DNA of 14,738 nucleotides from JAJTFW01 sp031411335 (GTDB lineage: Bacteria > Bacteroidota > Bacteroidia > AKYH767-A > OLB10), in NCBI GenBank assembly GCA_031411335.1, contig JANOAX010000144.1, positions 1-14,738 on the forward strand, written 5' to 3'. Made by a program: the position numbers and the translations under genes. Below, piece after piece: positions 5,535 to 13,472 of this stretch (the first letter of the stretch is position 1; each line of letters opens with the position of its first letter). Under the pieces are notes generated by a model, which saw only the letters and a program-made list of their open reading frames with translations, made no database searches and was not told the DNA's origin.

Positions 5535-7190
5535 TTTTTTGATGGTGTTTGTCTTGCCATCATTAATTTCAATAAAGTAGCAACCTTTCGATAAATTTAC
5601 CTGTAGATCAATTTTATTTAAAGCCCCTTGTATGGTATTCATTTCTTGTTGTAATACCATCTTCCCACAAACATCATAAATAGAAAGTGTAGCCGAAAGA
5701 CTATGCTGTGCATAATATACCAAATGTATAGTTTCTCCATAGGAAACTGGATTTGGGTATACATGAAGAATAGTATTTTGAGGGATATTAATATCGCCTA
5801 AGTTTAACAAACTATTAGCAAGTGATAAATTTGGAATGCCAAATCCCAATAATGTATCTGGATTTGAATATTGATTGGCACTGCGCTTTATTACTTGAAT
5901 GATATCCATGTTTGATTTTTGTGACCATGCTTGCCATAAGCATGCTGCAGCACCACACAACACAGGTCCAGAGAAGGAAGTTCCGTTACCTTGTGTTACT
6001 TGATTATTGCTAAAAGGAGTATACAGCCAAGTATTTTGCCCTTGGGCAGCTACATCAGGTTTCACTCGATTATCAAAGGAAGGACCATTACCGCTAAAAG
6101 AGGCGTAGGCGCCACTGAAGTCAACTGCACCAATGGCAAGTATAGAATCAGCATCAGCAGGAGCGCTAATGTAGTTCCAAGGGCTGCTGCCTTCATTGCC
6201 AGCACTGTTCACCACCAGAATTCCTTTTTTTGCAGCCCAATCAGCTGCAATGGTTACAGGATTCGTATTTCCATCCATATCCGAATACAAATGATTTTGT
6301 GAAGCGTCATTGAATTCAGTATAACCCAATGAAGAGTTAATTAAATCAGCTCCAGCAGAATCAGCAAATTCGGCACCGATGGCCCAATTATATTCTTCAA
6401 TAAGAAATTCCGAATTTGCATCTTCCGTTCTCAGTAAAATGTAATCAGCCTGCGGAGCCGTTCCCACTAAAGTGTCTGGAACATTGGATGCCATGCAAGA
6501 AAGCACTGCCGCTCCATGATAGTGATCGTCGTAAACATCGGATTCGTTATCCACAAAATCCCAAGTGTATTTAATTTGATTGTTATTGCGAATGCTATCA
6601 AAACAAATCATGAATGGTACATCTAAAAATCCTGCATCTAAAACTGCAATTAATCTGCCTGCACCTGTAAATCCTTGGTTGTGCAATGAAACGAGTCCAA
6701 GCATATTGGCTTGAATAAAACCATTGCCATAATTCAACGATTGCGTACCAAAAGTTCGTTGTGCGGTTGTAGATGGGTTTATATCTTTAATTAAGTTATC
6801 GAATTTGTTGGTTAGGTCGGGGTTAGGTTTAGGTTTGCTAACATTCTGCACATTCATCACATAAGGTAGTTGACTGATGGCAGTAAGAACTGTTGAGCTT
6901 GTAGTTTCGATGATGGCAGCATTAAACCATTTACTCGAACGCATCACAAAAGCTCCTGTACCCGCTACACCAGAAATGTATTGTGGATTAACCGGAAGAT
7001 CGCTTTGATCAATGGAAATGTTTTGATTGATGCGTCTGTCAATGGCCCGTTGAGATAGAAAATCTAATGGAGATGAAATTGAAAATGGCGAGTTGTTTTT
7101 ATCAGTAAAAAAAATGACATATCGATCTTGAGCAAATACTTGATGTATGCAGGAAAAAGTAAGGAGTGTAAGAAGTAATTTTAGTTTCAT
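5520..7190 (-). CDS. T9SS-exported subtilisin-like (S8) serine protease
   Basis: The order is: signal peptide (1-20, cut after VFA), propeptide-like region (about 22-120) with FLSQRAIDRRINQ, S8 catalytic domain, and C-terminal sorting domain. The catalytic residues are D185 in AVLDAGF, H225 in HYHGAAV, oxyanion-hole N332 in SAGNEGS and S405 in NGTSFSGP. The triad is complete, although DAG replaces the commoner D-T/S-G. The last ~84 residues start with LHVYPNPVS (475-483), continue with SIYDVCGKMV (503-512) and end in a short basic tail, KKLMNQ. This is a T9SS type A sorting domain, so the protein should cross the outer membrane and be released or surface-anchored. Its ATG overlaps the TGA of the lipoprotein gene upstream (ATGA, 7187-7190), suggesting coupled translation. 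The substrate is unknown. The T9SS machinery itself is not in this window. Confidence 0.93.
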   Translation of the reverse strand: MKLKLLLTLLTFSCIHQVFAQDRYVIFFTDKNNSPFSISSPLDFLSQRAIDRRINQNISIDQSDLPVNPQYISGVAGTGAFVMRSSKWFNAAIIETTSSTVLTAISQLPYVMNVQNVSKPKPNPDLTNKFDNLIKDINPSTTAQRTFGTQSLNYGNGFIQANMLGLVSLHNQGFTGAGRLIAVLDAGFLDVPFMICFDSIRNNNQIKYTWDFVDNESDVYDDHYHGAAVLSCMASNVPDTLVGTAPQADYILLRTEDANSEFLIEEYNWAIGAEFADSAGADLINSSLGYTEFNDASQNHLYSDMDGNTNPVTIAADWAAKKGILVVNSAGNEGSSPWNYISAPADADSILAIGAVDFSGAYASFSGNGPSFDNRVKPDVAAQGQNTWLYTPFSNNQVTQGNGTSFSGPVLCGAAACLWQAWSQKSNMDIIQVIKRSANQYSNPDTLLGFGIPNLSLANSLLNLGDINIPQNTILHVYPNPVSYGETIHLVYYAQHSLSATLSIYDVCGKMVLQQEMNTIQGALNKIDLQVNLSKGCYFIEINDGKTNTIKKLMNQ

Positions 7191-7879
7191 GGAGTGTAAG
7201 CAGTTAATTTTTCGGTGTAGATATATCCAGCTATGGTGTCAATAATTGTTGAGCCCTGTGATTGGAATTGAAGATCGGAAATTAGTCGATAATACATGCC
7301 AATGTTTTTCGCATATCTTTCTTCACCGTAAAGATCATACATATTATTGAAAGGTTCATCATCTTCTTGAATTTTGATGATTTCTTTAAAAATGAAGGTG
7401 TCTGTAGTATCGGATGCTCCAACAGCCAAATATTCAAAATTTTGAGGGTTTTGGGTGTTATAAGTATTTCCATTCCACGACATACCTTTGTAAGCAGGGA
7501 ATATTAATTTTAAGATTCGAATATTATTTTCCACAGATTCAGCCTTTTGGTTATCTCGATAGGAGGTGCCTACGTTAAAGATGATCCAATGGCCTTGTTG
7601 ATTCATTTTATATCTTTCAATTCGTTGCGCCATTCTGCCTGTGAGATCAATAAAAGATCCTGCAATTACTTCTTTAATTGCATAACTGATGGTATCACGC
7701 GTATGAGCAAATTCATCCCAATAAACGGAATCTATTTGGTAGTACCTCGTCAAGCCTGAATCAATCGGGAAATACAATAAAGTGGGATCATCAATAAGAA
7801 TAATATTTCCATCTTTTTTACAAGCGGAAATCAACCAAATGCAGATAATGACGAATCCAAAAATTTGATATTTTTTCAT
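7187..7879 (-). CDS. Predicted lipoprotein, paralogue A (beside the protease)
   Basis: The signal peptide ends in the lipobox LISAC with the lipidated Cys at residue 20, followed by KKDGN. The mature ~210-residue domain is soluble and rich in beta-strand and aromatic residues. It shares long blocks with the neighbouring lipoprotein at 8080-8769: YFPIDSGLTR (37-46), KEVIAG, QRIER, WNGN-x-YNT, NFEY, QEDDEP, GMYYR-x-ISD and C-terminal GYIYTEK. The pair plainly arose by tandem duplication. I recognise the type as a family of Bacteroidota lipoproteins of unknown function. No catalytic motif is evident. The stop overlaps the start of the S8 protease by four bases, so a shared mRNA is very likely. 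The protein could assist, anchor or be processed by the protease, but that is inference from position only. Confidence 0.85.
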   Translation of the reverse strand: MKKYQIFGFVIICIWLISACKKDGNIILIDDPTLLYFPIDSGLTRYYQIDSVYWDEFAHTRDTISYAIKEVIAGSFIDLTGRMAQRIERYKMNQQGHWIIFNVGTSYRDNQKAESVENNIRILKLIFPAYKGMSWNGNTYNTQNPQNFEYLAVGASDTTDTFIFKEIIKIQEDDEPFNNMYDLYGEERYAKNIGMYYRLISDLQFQSQGSTIIDTIAGYIYTEKLTAYTP

Positions 7880-8079
7880 TTGATAATTGCTTGCTTATAT
7901 TTCCTAGATGAATCCATCTAAAGTAAGCAAAAAAATAGCAATTCAGGATAAAAGAAACGAGAAAATGTAATGAAGAAAGCAAAGATTATCCAATCCTGAC
8001 AAACTGGATGAACTTAACTGAGTATTTTTATAGTTTTAGAATAATTTAATTGAGAAAACAGACTGATCAACGCAAAATT
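7880..8079 (-). other. Gap between the two lipoprotein genes
   Basis: Nothing in these 200 bases looks coding. A perfect six-base hairpin with a four-base loop (TAGATG 7905-7910, CATCTA 7915-7920) lies 26-41 bases before the lipoprotein A start. No full TTG-N19-TAnnTTTG promoter is visible; the nearest is AATCTTTG near 7979-7986, one mismatch and no upstream TTG. No terminator with a T run is seen, so transcription from lipoprotein B may continue through. Confidence 0.3.
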
Positions 8080-8769
8080 TTAAAGCGAATAAGAAGACAT
8101 CTTTTCTGTGTAAATGTAACCAGATGTAGTATCCCCTGAAATAAAATTGAATTCAATGTCAGAAATGATACGATAATACATGCCCACATGCCTCGCGTAT
8201 TTTTCTTCGGCGTAGTAATCGTTCAGTAAATTGGCGGGTTCGTCGTCTTCTTGTACTCGAATGGTTTCAGTAAAATTCAAATTTCCACTAGACCCTGGTG
8301 TGTTTATAGCGATGTATTCAAAATTTCTTGGCGTTAATGTGTTGTAAGCATTTCCATTCCAAGTAACTCCCTGACTTACCGAAAAAACTAACTTAACTAA
8401 ACGAATATTGTCTTCAACTTTTTCTGCACGTTGTCCATTTCGATGTGATGACCATACTTTGTAGATGATCCAATTTCCAAATTGATCTTCTTTGAATCTT
8501 TCAATACGTTGAGCCAATCGACCTTGATTATCAATAAAAGTTCCTGCAATTACTTCTTTCAATGAATATTGAACGGTATCACGAGTTTGAGTGAATGGAT
8601 CCCAAAAAACAGAATCTACCTCATAAAATCGAGTTAATCCTGAGTCAATGGGGAAATATTGCTGAGTCAAATCTTCAGGAATGACCGTTGAACTATCATC
8701 TTCCTTTTTACAAGAGGAGATGAATAAAAGTAATGCGATTCCTAATGTCGAAAGTAAGAGTTTTTTCAT
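8080..8769 (-). CDS. Predicted lipoprotein, paralogue B (beside mnmA)
   Basis: The signal peptide ends in the lipobox FISSC with Cys at residue 20. The following KKEDDSS places acidic residues soon after the lipidated Cys, a feature known to favour surface export of lipoproteins in some Bacteroidota; whether that applies here is inference. The mature domain aligns almost end to end with the lipoprotein at 7187-7879, from YFPIDSGLTR (38-47) to GYIYTEK near the C-terminus, with about half or more of the positions identical. The signal peptides and the stretch just after them have diverged much more than the domain. The gene starts 44 bases after mnmA, and I find no TAnnTTTG box in the gap. It is therefore probably co-transcribed with mnmA. 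Function is unknown. Confidence 0.85.
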   Translation of the reverse strand: MKKLLLSTLGIALLLFISSCKKEDDSSTVIPEDLTQQYFPIDSGLTRFYEVDSVFWDPFTQTRDTVQYSLKEVIAGTFIDNQGRLAQRIERFKEDQFGNWIIYKVWSSHRNGQRAEKVEDNIRLVKLVFSVSQGVTWNGNAYNTLTPRNFEYIAINTPGSSGNLNFTETIRVQEDDEPANLLNDYYAEEKYARHVGMYYRIISDIEFNFISGDTTSGYIYTEKMSSYSL

Positions 8770-8813
8770 GGTATTGATTTAACGCCTTTTTTACGTGTGA
8801 AAGAATAAAAAGT

Positions 8814-9914
8814 TTAGCTAATAGTCGATTTTTCAATAAATCCACCCGCAACAACATCATCTCCCTCATAAAATACAGCACTTTGGCCTGGTGCCACCGA
8901 CTTAACAGGAGCATGGAAATGGACTCTCATTTCTTTTCCATCTTGAATAATGGTACTCATGGTACCTGGGTCTTTATACCTCACTTTGGACAGTACTTCC
9001 AATTGATCAGGAATGGTGGCGTACTTTACCAAATTAATATTTCGGACTAACATTTCTTCGCGATTTAAGTCTGCCATTTCACCGAGGATAACCGTATTGG
9101 TTTCCGGTTGAATTTCGGTAACAAATAACGCTTCGCCAACAGCAATTTCCAACCCTTTCCTCTGTCCAATGGTATAGAAAGGATAGCCTCTATGCTTGCC
9201 TAATATTTTTCCATTTTTATCAATGAAATTCCCACCCTCTAAACTCGTTTCTAATTCGGGAACTCTGTTTTTTAAGAAGGCCCGGTAGTCGTTATCAGGA
9301 ATAAAACAAATCTCATAACTCTCACTTTTATTGGCTAATTCATGCAAGCCCATATCACGAGCCATCTGTCGAATAGCACTTTTTTCCATGCCGCCTACTG
9401 GAAACATTGTTCTCGACAAACATTCTTGCGTAACACCCCATAAAACGTAGCTTTGATCTTTCGTTGGATCTTGTCCTTTTGAAATCACATAGCGACCGTT
9501 TAACTCTCTAACTTTTGCATAATGTCCAGTTGCAATAAATTCACAATTCAACATATCGGCACGCTTCAATAAAGCCTCCCATTTAATATGGGTATTGCAC
9601 ATGACGCATGGATTTGGCGTTCTTCCTGCCAAGTATTCATCAACAAAATTGTCAATCACCGACTCGCCAAATTCGCCTCTGATGTCTAAAATATAATGCG
9701 GAAAACCATACTCAACAGCAATACTTCTCGCATCATTAATGGAATCTAAACTGCAACAGCCGGTCTCTTTTGAATTTATGCCGGAAGAGGCATAATCCCA
9801 TGTTTTCATGGTCAAGCCAATTACTTCATATCCTTGTTGATGAAGCATGATAGCTGCCACCGAACTATCGATGCCGCCACTCATTGCCATTAAAACTCTA
9901 CCTTTTTTATTCAT
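8814..9914 (-). CDS. mnmA: tRNA-specific 2-thiouridylase MnmA
   Basis: MnmA puts sulfur on C2 of the wobble U34 in tRNA-Lys, -Glu and -Gln, activating the base with ATP and taking persulfide sulfur from a relay. The 366-residue protein has the PP-loop SGGIDSS (12-18), GCCSLDSINDAR (52-63), NPCVMCN (101-107) with nucleophile C103, TGHYA (129-133), and catalytic C203 in SYEICFI. FYTIGQRKGL marks the central domain, and a C-terminal beta-barrel follows. Both catalytic cysteines are present and the length is normal. A frame four codons longer opens with TTG (9926-9924), but that TTG is the end of a TATCTTTG promoter box, so I use the ATG at 9914. AGGA stands four bases before it. The gene heads a likely unit with the two lipoproteins and the protease. 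Confidence 0.96.
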   Translation of the reverse strand: MNKKGRVLMAMSGGIDSSVAAIMLHQQGYEVIGLTMKTWDYASSGINSKETGCCSLDSINDARSIAVEYGFPHYILDIRGEFGESVIDNFVDEYLAGRTPNPCVMCNTHIKWEALLKRADMLNCEFIATGHYAKVRELNGRYVISKGQDPTKDQSYVLWGVTQECLSRTMFPVGGMEKSAIRQMARDMGLHELANKSESYEICFIPDNDYRAFLKNRVPELETSLEGGNFIDKNGKILGKHRGYPFYTIGQRKGLEIAVGEALFVTEIQPETNTVILGEMADLNREEMLVRNINLVKYATIPDQLEVLSKVRYKDPGTMSTIIQDGKEMRVHFHAPVKSVAPGQSAVFYEGDDVVAGGFIEKSTIS

Positions 9915-9923
9915 GAATTCCTG

Positions 9924-9931
9924 CAAAGATA
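9924..9931 (-). promoter_or_regulatory. Likely -7 box of mnmA
   Basis: TATCTTTG on the minus strand matches TAnnTTTG and ends nine bases before the ATG at 9914. No TTG stands 19 bases upstream. The same octamer precedes truA and tpiA in this window. Confidence 0.5.
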
Positions 9932-9984
9932 AGCAAAAACAATTTTATTGAATCGTAAATATTTAACTGTCAAAAGGTTAATTG

Positions 9985-11763
9985 TTAATTGGCAATCAAT
10001 CCTTTAAATTGGATTTCAAATAAATTCTTGTAATGACCACCTTTCGCTAAAAGTTCTAAATGATTGCCGCTTTCTACAATTTCGCCTTTCTCCATAACAA
10101 TGATTCGATCGGCATTTTGAATAGTTGCCAAACGATGTGCGATGACAATGGATGTTCTTTTAGAGGTTAAACTTTCTGTAGCCTTCGTAATAATTTCTTC
10201 TGTGTCGGAGTCGATGCTAGAGGTAGCTTCATCGAGTACTAAGATGGACGGATTATATGCATAAGCACGAACGAAGGAAATTAATTGTCGTTGCCCTGTA
10301 GATAATACACCCCCACGTTCTTGAACAATGAAATTATATTTCCCAGGAAGAGATTCGATGAAATTAGCGGCGCCTAAATCCTTGGCTGCTTTTTGTACAG
10401 TATCAAGTGAGATGGAATCATTTTTTAAGGTGATGTTATTCAAAACAGTGTCTGAAAACAAAAAAACATCTTGCAAAACAACTCCAATTTTACTCCTCAA
10501 ATAATGCAAATCGTAATCGTTGATATTGATATTATCAATTAAGATTTCTCCTTTACTGATGGTGTAAAAGCGATTTAACAAATTGATGATGGTCGACTTT
10601 CCTGCTCCTGTTGCACCTATAAAGGCAACCATTTCATTGGGTTGAATTTTGAAATTAATTCCTTTTAAAATCCAGTTGGGTGTTTCTGTTTGGATGGATG
10701 CTTCGTCGTAAGTGAACCAAACATTTCTAAATTCGATGACGCCTTCTATTTTTTCAGGTTGCAAAGTGCCTTCATTTACATTGATTTGATCTTCGTCCAT
10801 CACTTTAAAAATTCGCTCCGAACTTACCATGCCCATCTGCAACGTATTGAATTTATCTGCTAATTCTCTGATCGGTCGGAAGAGTAAGTTGATGTACATG
10901 ATAAATGCCACTAAATTTCCAAAGGTGACTTCATTGCGAATAACTCCTCCAGCACCATACCAAACAATGAGTCCAATGGATACTGCAGAAAGTATTTCGA
11001 CCACAGGAAAGAAAATAGAGTAGTACCAAACAGAGCGATTGTTTTCATCGCGATGCATTTTGTTGATTTTTTTGAACTTTTTGTATTCTTCCTCTTGTCG
11101 ACTAAAAATTTGAACAATGCGCATTCCGGTAAGGTGTTCTTGAACGAAAGTATTTAGCGCTGACACTTGTGTACGAACTCCTGAAAAAGCAGATTTAATT
11201 TTATTCTTAAAAATGTTAGTGGCAAGAAGTAGGAGGGGAATGGTACTTAAACTGATGAGCGCAAGTCGCCAATCGACCACAAACATCACTGTAATAATTA
11301 CGGCCAACTGTAAAATATCACCAATGATAACAATCAATCCTTCTGAAAAAATATCGGCGATCGTTTCCATATCCGAAACACTTCTGGTTACGGAAGCACC
11401 TACAGGCGTTTTGTCAAAATACTGGAGTCGGAATTGACTCATTCTTTTGAACAACACTTCGCGCATATCACGAATTACATTTTGCCCTAATAAATTCGTG
11501 TTCCAAGAATGAAAATATTGCAAAATGGATTGTGTCACCAACACGAATAACATCGCAGTGCTCATCCATAATAATCCTTGAATATCACCCGGTGATAAAT
11601 AATGATCGAGGATGTACTGCGTCATTAAGGGACGAAGTGGTCCAAGTAAAGCCAATGTGATGGTCAACCCAATGGATGCATAAAACACCCTTCGATAGGG
11701 CTTCGAGAAAATAAATATTCTCCTGAGTAAATTAGAGTCGAAAGCTTTACCAGTTACGCTCAT
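9985..11763 (-). CDS. MsbA-like ABC exporter, fused membrane and ATPase domains
   Basis: This is a 592-residue half-transporter of standard length that should work as a homodimer in the inner membrane. The N-terminal half (about 20-315) carries six membrane helices typical of type IV exporters, with the coupling-type segment PVGASVTRSVSDMETI (120-135). The ATPase half has Walker A GATGAGKS (383-390), Q-loop Q431, signature LSTGQRQ (487-493), Walker B ILVLDE (507-512) with D-loop SSID, and H543 in IAHRLA. The signature's third residue is Thr rather than the usual Gly, which is tolerated in this subgroup. The substrate is unknown; lipid, lipid A or drug export are the family's usual options. 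Its ATG overlaps the TGA of truA (11760-11763), so translation is probably coupled to truA. Confidence 0.93.
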   Translation of the reverse strand: MSVTGKAFDSNLLRRIFIFSKPYRRVFYASIGLTITLALLGPLRPLMTQYILDHYLSPGDIQGLLWMSTAMLFVLVTQSILQYFHSWNTNLLGQNVIRDMREVLFKRMSQFRLQYFDKTPVGASVTRSVSDMETIADIFSEGLIVIIGDILQLAVIITVMFVVDWRLALISLSTIPLLLLATNIFKNKIKSAFSGVRTQVSALNTFVQEHLTGMRIVQIFSRQEEEYKKFKKINKMHRDENNRSVWYYSIFFPVVEILSAVSIGLIVWYGAGGVIRNEVTFGNLVAFIMYINLLFRPIRELADKFNTLQMGMVSSERIFKVMDEDQINVNEGTLQPEKIEGVIEFRNVWFTYDEASIQTETPNWILKGINFKIQPNEMVAFIGATGAGKSTIINLLNRFYTISKGEILIDNININDYDLHYLRSKIGVVLQDVFLFSDTVLNNITLKNDSISLDTVQKAAKDLGAANFIESLPGKYNFIVQERGGVLSTGQRQLISFVRAYAYNPSILVLDEATSSIDSDTEEIITKATESLTSKRTSIVIAHRLATIQNADRIIVMEKGEIVESGNHLELLAKGGHYKNLFEIQFKGLIAN

Positions 11764-12530
11764 ACTTGAAATAGATATTGACGTTCAGCAGTGAAGTATG
11801 GATACTTTACTTCTTCTAAAAACAAACCATGAGCGGGCACTGTTTTTCCAGCTTCAGTTCGATCTTTACTTTCCAAAATGGATTTAAATTCGTCCACCGA
11901 AATTTTTTCCAGACCTACTTCGTAAAAAGTCCCTACCATCGCTCGCACCATCCCTCGCAGGAAACGATTCGCAGAAACAGTGAAACGTAGATCATCACCT
12001 TCTTCCATCCATCGGCATTCTGATACTGTACAGTTTTTGGTAACTTGATTACCGCCACGCTTAGCAAAGCATGAAAAATCGAGTTGAGATAAACATAATT
12101 TGCAAGCTTCATTCATGGCATCGATGTTCACAGCTTGACGGTTAAACCAGAAATAATTATTATTAAACGGACTAGGTTTTCTTTTGATGTAATAACTATA
12201 GGAACGTTGAATACCATCAAAACGTGCATGTGCATCTGAAGCCACCGGAATCAAATCATAAACGCGAATATCTCGTGGTAGGAGAGAATTGATTTGAAAT
12301 AATACTTTCTCTACGTTTTCAATTTCTACAGATAAATCGAAATGGGCATAAAATTGAGAAGCGTGAACACCTTTATCGGTTCGTCCGCAGCCTGTAGTTT
12401 CAATTTTCTCTCTAAAAACCATGGAAAACACCTCGTTGATGAATTGCTGAATAGAAACATCTTTGGGTTGAATTTGCCAGCCATAATAGGCGGTTCCATC
12501 GTAGGCGAGACTAGCGAAATAACGGTGCAT
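11760..12530 (-). CDS. truA: tRNA pseudouridine synthase A (positions 38-40)
   Basis: TruA isomerises uridines 38-40 in the anticodon stem-loop. The 256 residues fit the family. YDGTAYYGWQIQP (10-22) opens the fold. The catalytic Asp is D52 in GCGRTDKGVHA (47-57), where many relatives read GAGRTD. SYSYYI, DFSCFAKRG and a C-terminal RFLRGMVRAMVGT segment (RNA binding and active-site closure) follow in the expected order. A frame two codons longer begins at TTG (12536-12534), but that TTG is the last part of the TATCTTTG box, so I use the ATG at 12530. Only three bases then separate box and start codon, implying a leaderless message or another promoter. The ABC exporter follows with a four-base ATGA overlap. 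Confidence 0.95.
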   Translation of the reverse strand: MHRYFASLAYDGTAYYGWQIQPKDVSIQQFINEVFSMVFREKIETTGCGRTDKGVHASQFYAHFDLSVEIENVEKVLFQINSLLPRDIRVYDLIPVASDAHARFDGIQRSYSYYIKRKPSPFNNNYFWFNRQAVNIDAMNEACKLCLSQLDFSCFAKRGGNQVTKNCTVSECRWMEEGDDLRFTVSANRFLRGMVRAMVGTFYEVGLEKISVDEFKSILESKDRTEAGKTVPAHGLFLEEVKYPYFTAERQYLFQV

Positions 12531-12533
12531 TTG

Positions 12534-12541
12534 CAAAGATA
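12534..12541 (-). promoter_or_regulatory. Likely -7 box of truA
   Basis: The minus strand reads TATCTTTGCAAATG, a perfect TAnnTTTG box with the ATG three bases later. No TTG stands 19 bases upstream; that position falls within an inverted repeat (12548-12572). Confidence 0.45.
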
Positions 12542-12547
12542 CTCAGG

Positions 12548-12572
12548 CAAATCTTTCTTTTTGTAAGATTTG
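12548..12572. repeat. Perfect inverted repeat in the truA/glycosyltransferase intergenic region
   Basis: CAAATCTT (12548-12555) and AAGATTTG (12565-12572) are exact inverted copies separated by nine bases. The centre (12560) falls where the truA -33 region should be, a plausible operator for a dimeric regulator. In an AT-rich gap an eight-base match can also arise by chance. Confidence 0.35.
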
Positions 12573-12631
12573 ATGAAACATCCCTAATTCATTGGCGTAA
12601 AAAGCATTAAATTAATCTCAAAAATAAACGT

Positions 12632-13471
12632 ATGTTCAATCCATTCCTCCCTTCAGCGATCAAACAACATTTTATTCAGTATGATTCAGTGGATGCTATT
12701 CCACAGGAAACATTTGATCGAATAAGAAATGGTTTTGAAAAACAATATTGTGAAAATCCAATGGTTAGCATTGTTGTCATTGCCTACAATGAGGAGAAAA
12801 CTATTTTAAAATCTTTGTCATCCTTGTCTTCGCTTTCTTCTAAGTATTCTTTTGAAGTAATTGTTTCAAATAATAATTCTAAAGACCGAACCCAGGAGAT
12901 TTTAGATAAGTGTGGAGTGAAATCTGTTTTTCAACCCATACAAGGAGTAGGGAATGCACGTGATGCAGGTTTGCAAATTGCAAGAGGAAAGTATCATTTG
13001 TGTGCAGATGCTGATAGTATTTACCCTGTTAATTATATTGATGAAATGATAGAACCTCTTGAAATTGGTGATGCGATTTGTACTTATGGTCGTGTTTCTT
13101 TTTTGCCTGATGGTGATAAATCAAGATTTTCTTTAAGCTTATATGAAATTTTCAAAGACATCGCGATAGGCTTACGTGCTATCAAGCGACCTGAACTCGT
13201 TGCAGGTGGTGCAAGCTTAGCATTTTTTACAAGAATGGGAAAGCAAATTGGATGGAGAACAGATGTGGCTAGGGGAGAAGATGGTCAAATGGTGTTAGCC
13301 ATGAAACGTTTTGGTAATGTGAAGATGGTGAAGACAAATGGATCCCGAATTTGGACAACCGCAAGAACCTTAGATCGTGATGGAAGTTTTCTAAAATTGA
13401 TTGGAAAACGAGTTAAAAAAGAAATCTCCCGAGTTCATTTTTACTTTATTCCATCAAAACAAAACGCCTAA
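12632..13471 (+). CDS. GT2-family glycosyltransferase
   Basis: The 279-residue protein has a single GT-A fold domain. VSIVVIAYNEE (45-55) is the nucleotide-binding start, and SNNNSKDRT (79-87) the usual NNNSxD-type loop. GVGNARDAGLQIARGKY (105-121) follows, then the metal-binding ADADS (125-129), GGASLAFF (192-199), and the acceptor-side acid pair in GEDGQM (215-220). It lacks a signal peptide and long membrane helix, so it is cytoplasmic or peripheral at the inner membrane and uses a nucleotide sugar. The acceptor cannot be inferred. Residues 61-70 read SLSSLSSLSS, encoded by a degenerate nine-base repeat at 12812-12841, a local expansion in the first helix. The gene is divergent from truA. 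Its stop codon is one base from the stop of tpiA on the other strand. Confidence 0.88.
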   Translation: MFNPFLPSAIKQHFIQYDSVDAIPQETFDRIRNGFEKQYCENPMVSIVVIAYNEEKTILKSLSSLSSLSSKYSFEVIVSNNNSKDRTQEILDKCGVKSVFQPIQGVGNARDAGLQIARGKYHLCADADSIYPVNYIDEMIEPLEIGDAICTYGRVSFLPDGDKSRFSLSLYEIFKDIAIGLRAIKRPELVAGGASLAFFTRMGKQIGWRTDVARGEDGQMVLAMKRFGNVKMVKTNGSRIWTTARTLDRDGSFLKLIGKRVKKEISRVHFYFIPSKQNA

Positions 13472-13472
13472 T

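Noticed and set aside
5520..7190. Inactive protease because DAG replaces the usual DTG/DSG
   Set aside because: Asp, His, Asn and Ser of the S8 site are all present in correct order and spacing, and the residue after Asp varies in the family.
7943..7999. Inverted repeat TCAGGAT ... ATCCTGA between the lipoprotein genes
   Set aside because: Seven-base arms with a 43-base loop in AT-rich DNA are likely chance.
9978..9991. Direct repeat GTTAATT-GTTAATT at the end of the ABC exporter gene
   Set aside because: Short, AT-rich, and overlapping the stop codon; no matching copies found nearby.
10829..11437. Open frames on both strands within the ABC exporter gene
   Set aside because: The exporter frame is continuous with all ATPase motifs in place, so these are out-of-frame shadows.
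12326..12566. 74-codon open frames on each strand over the truA start
   Set aside because: TruA's N-terminal motifs fill this region in another frame, and the plus-strand frame runs through the promoter region.
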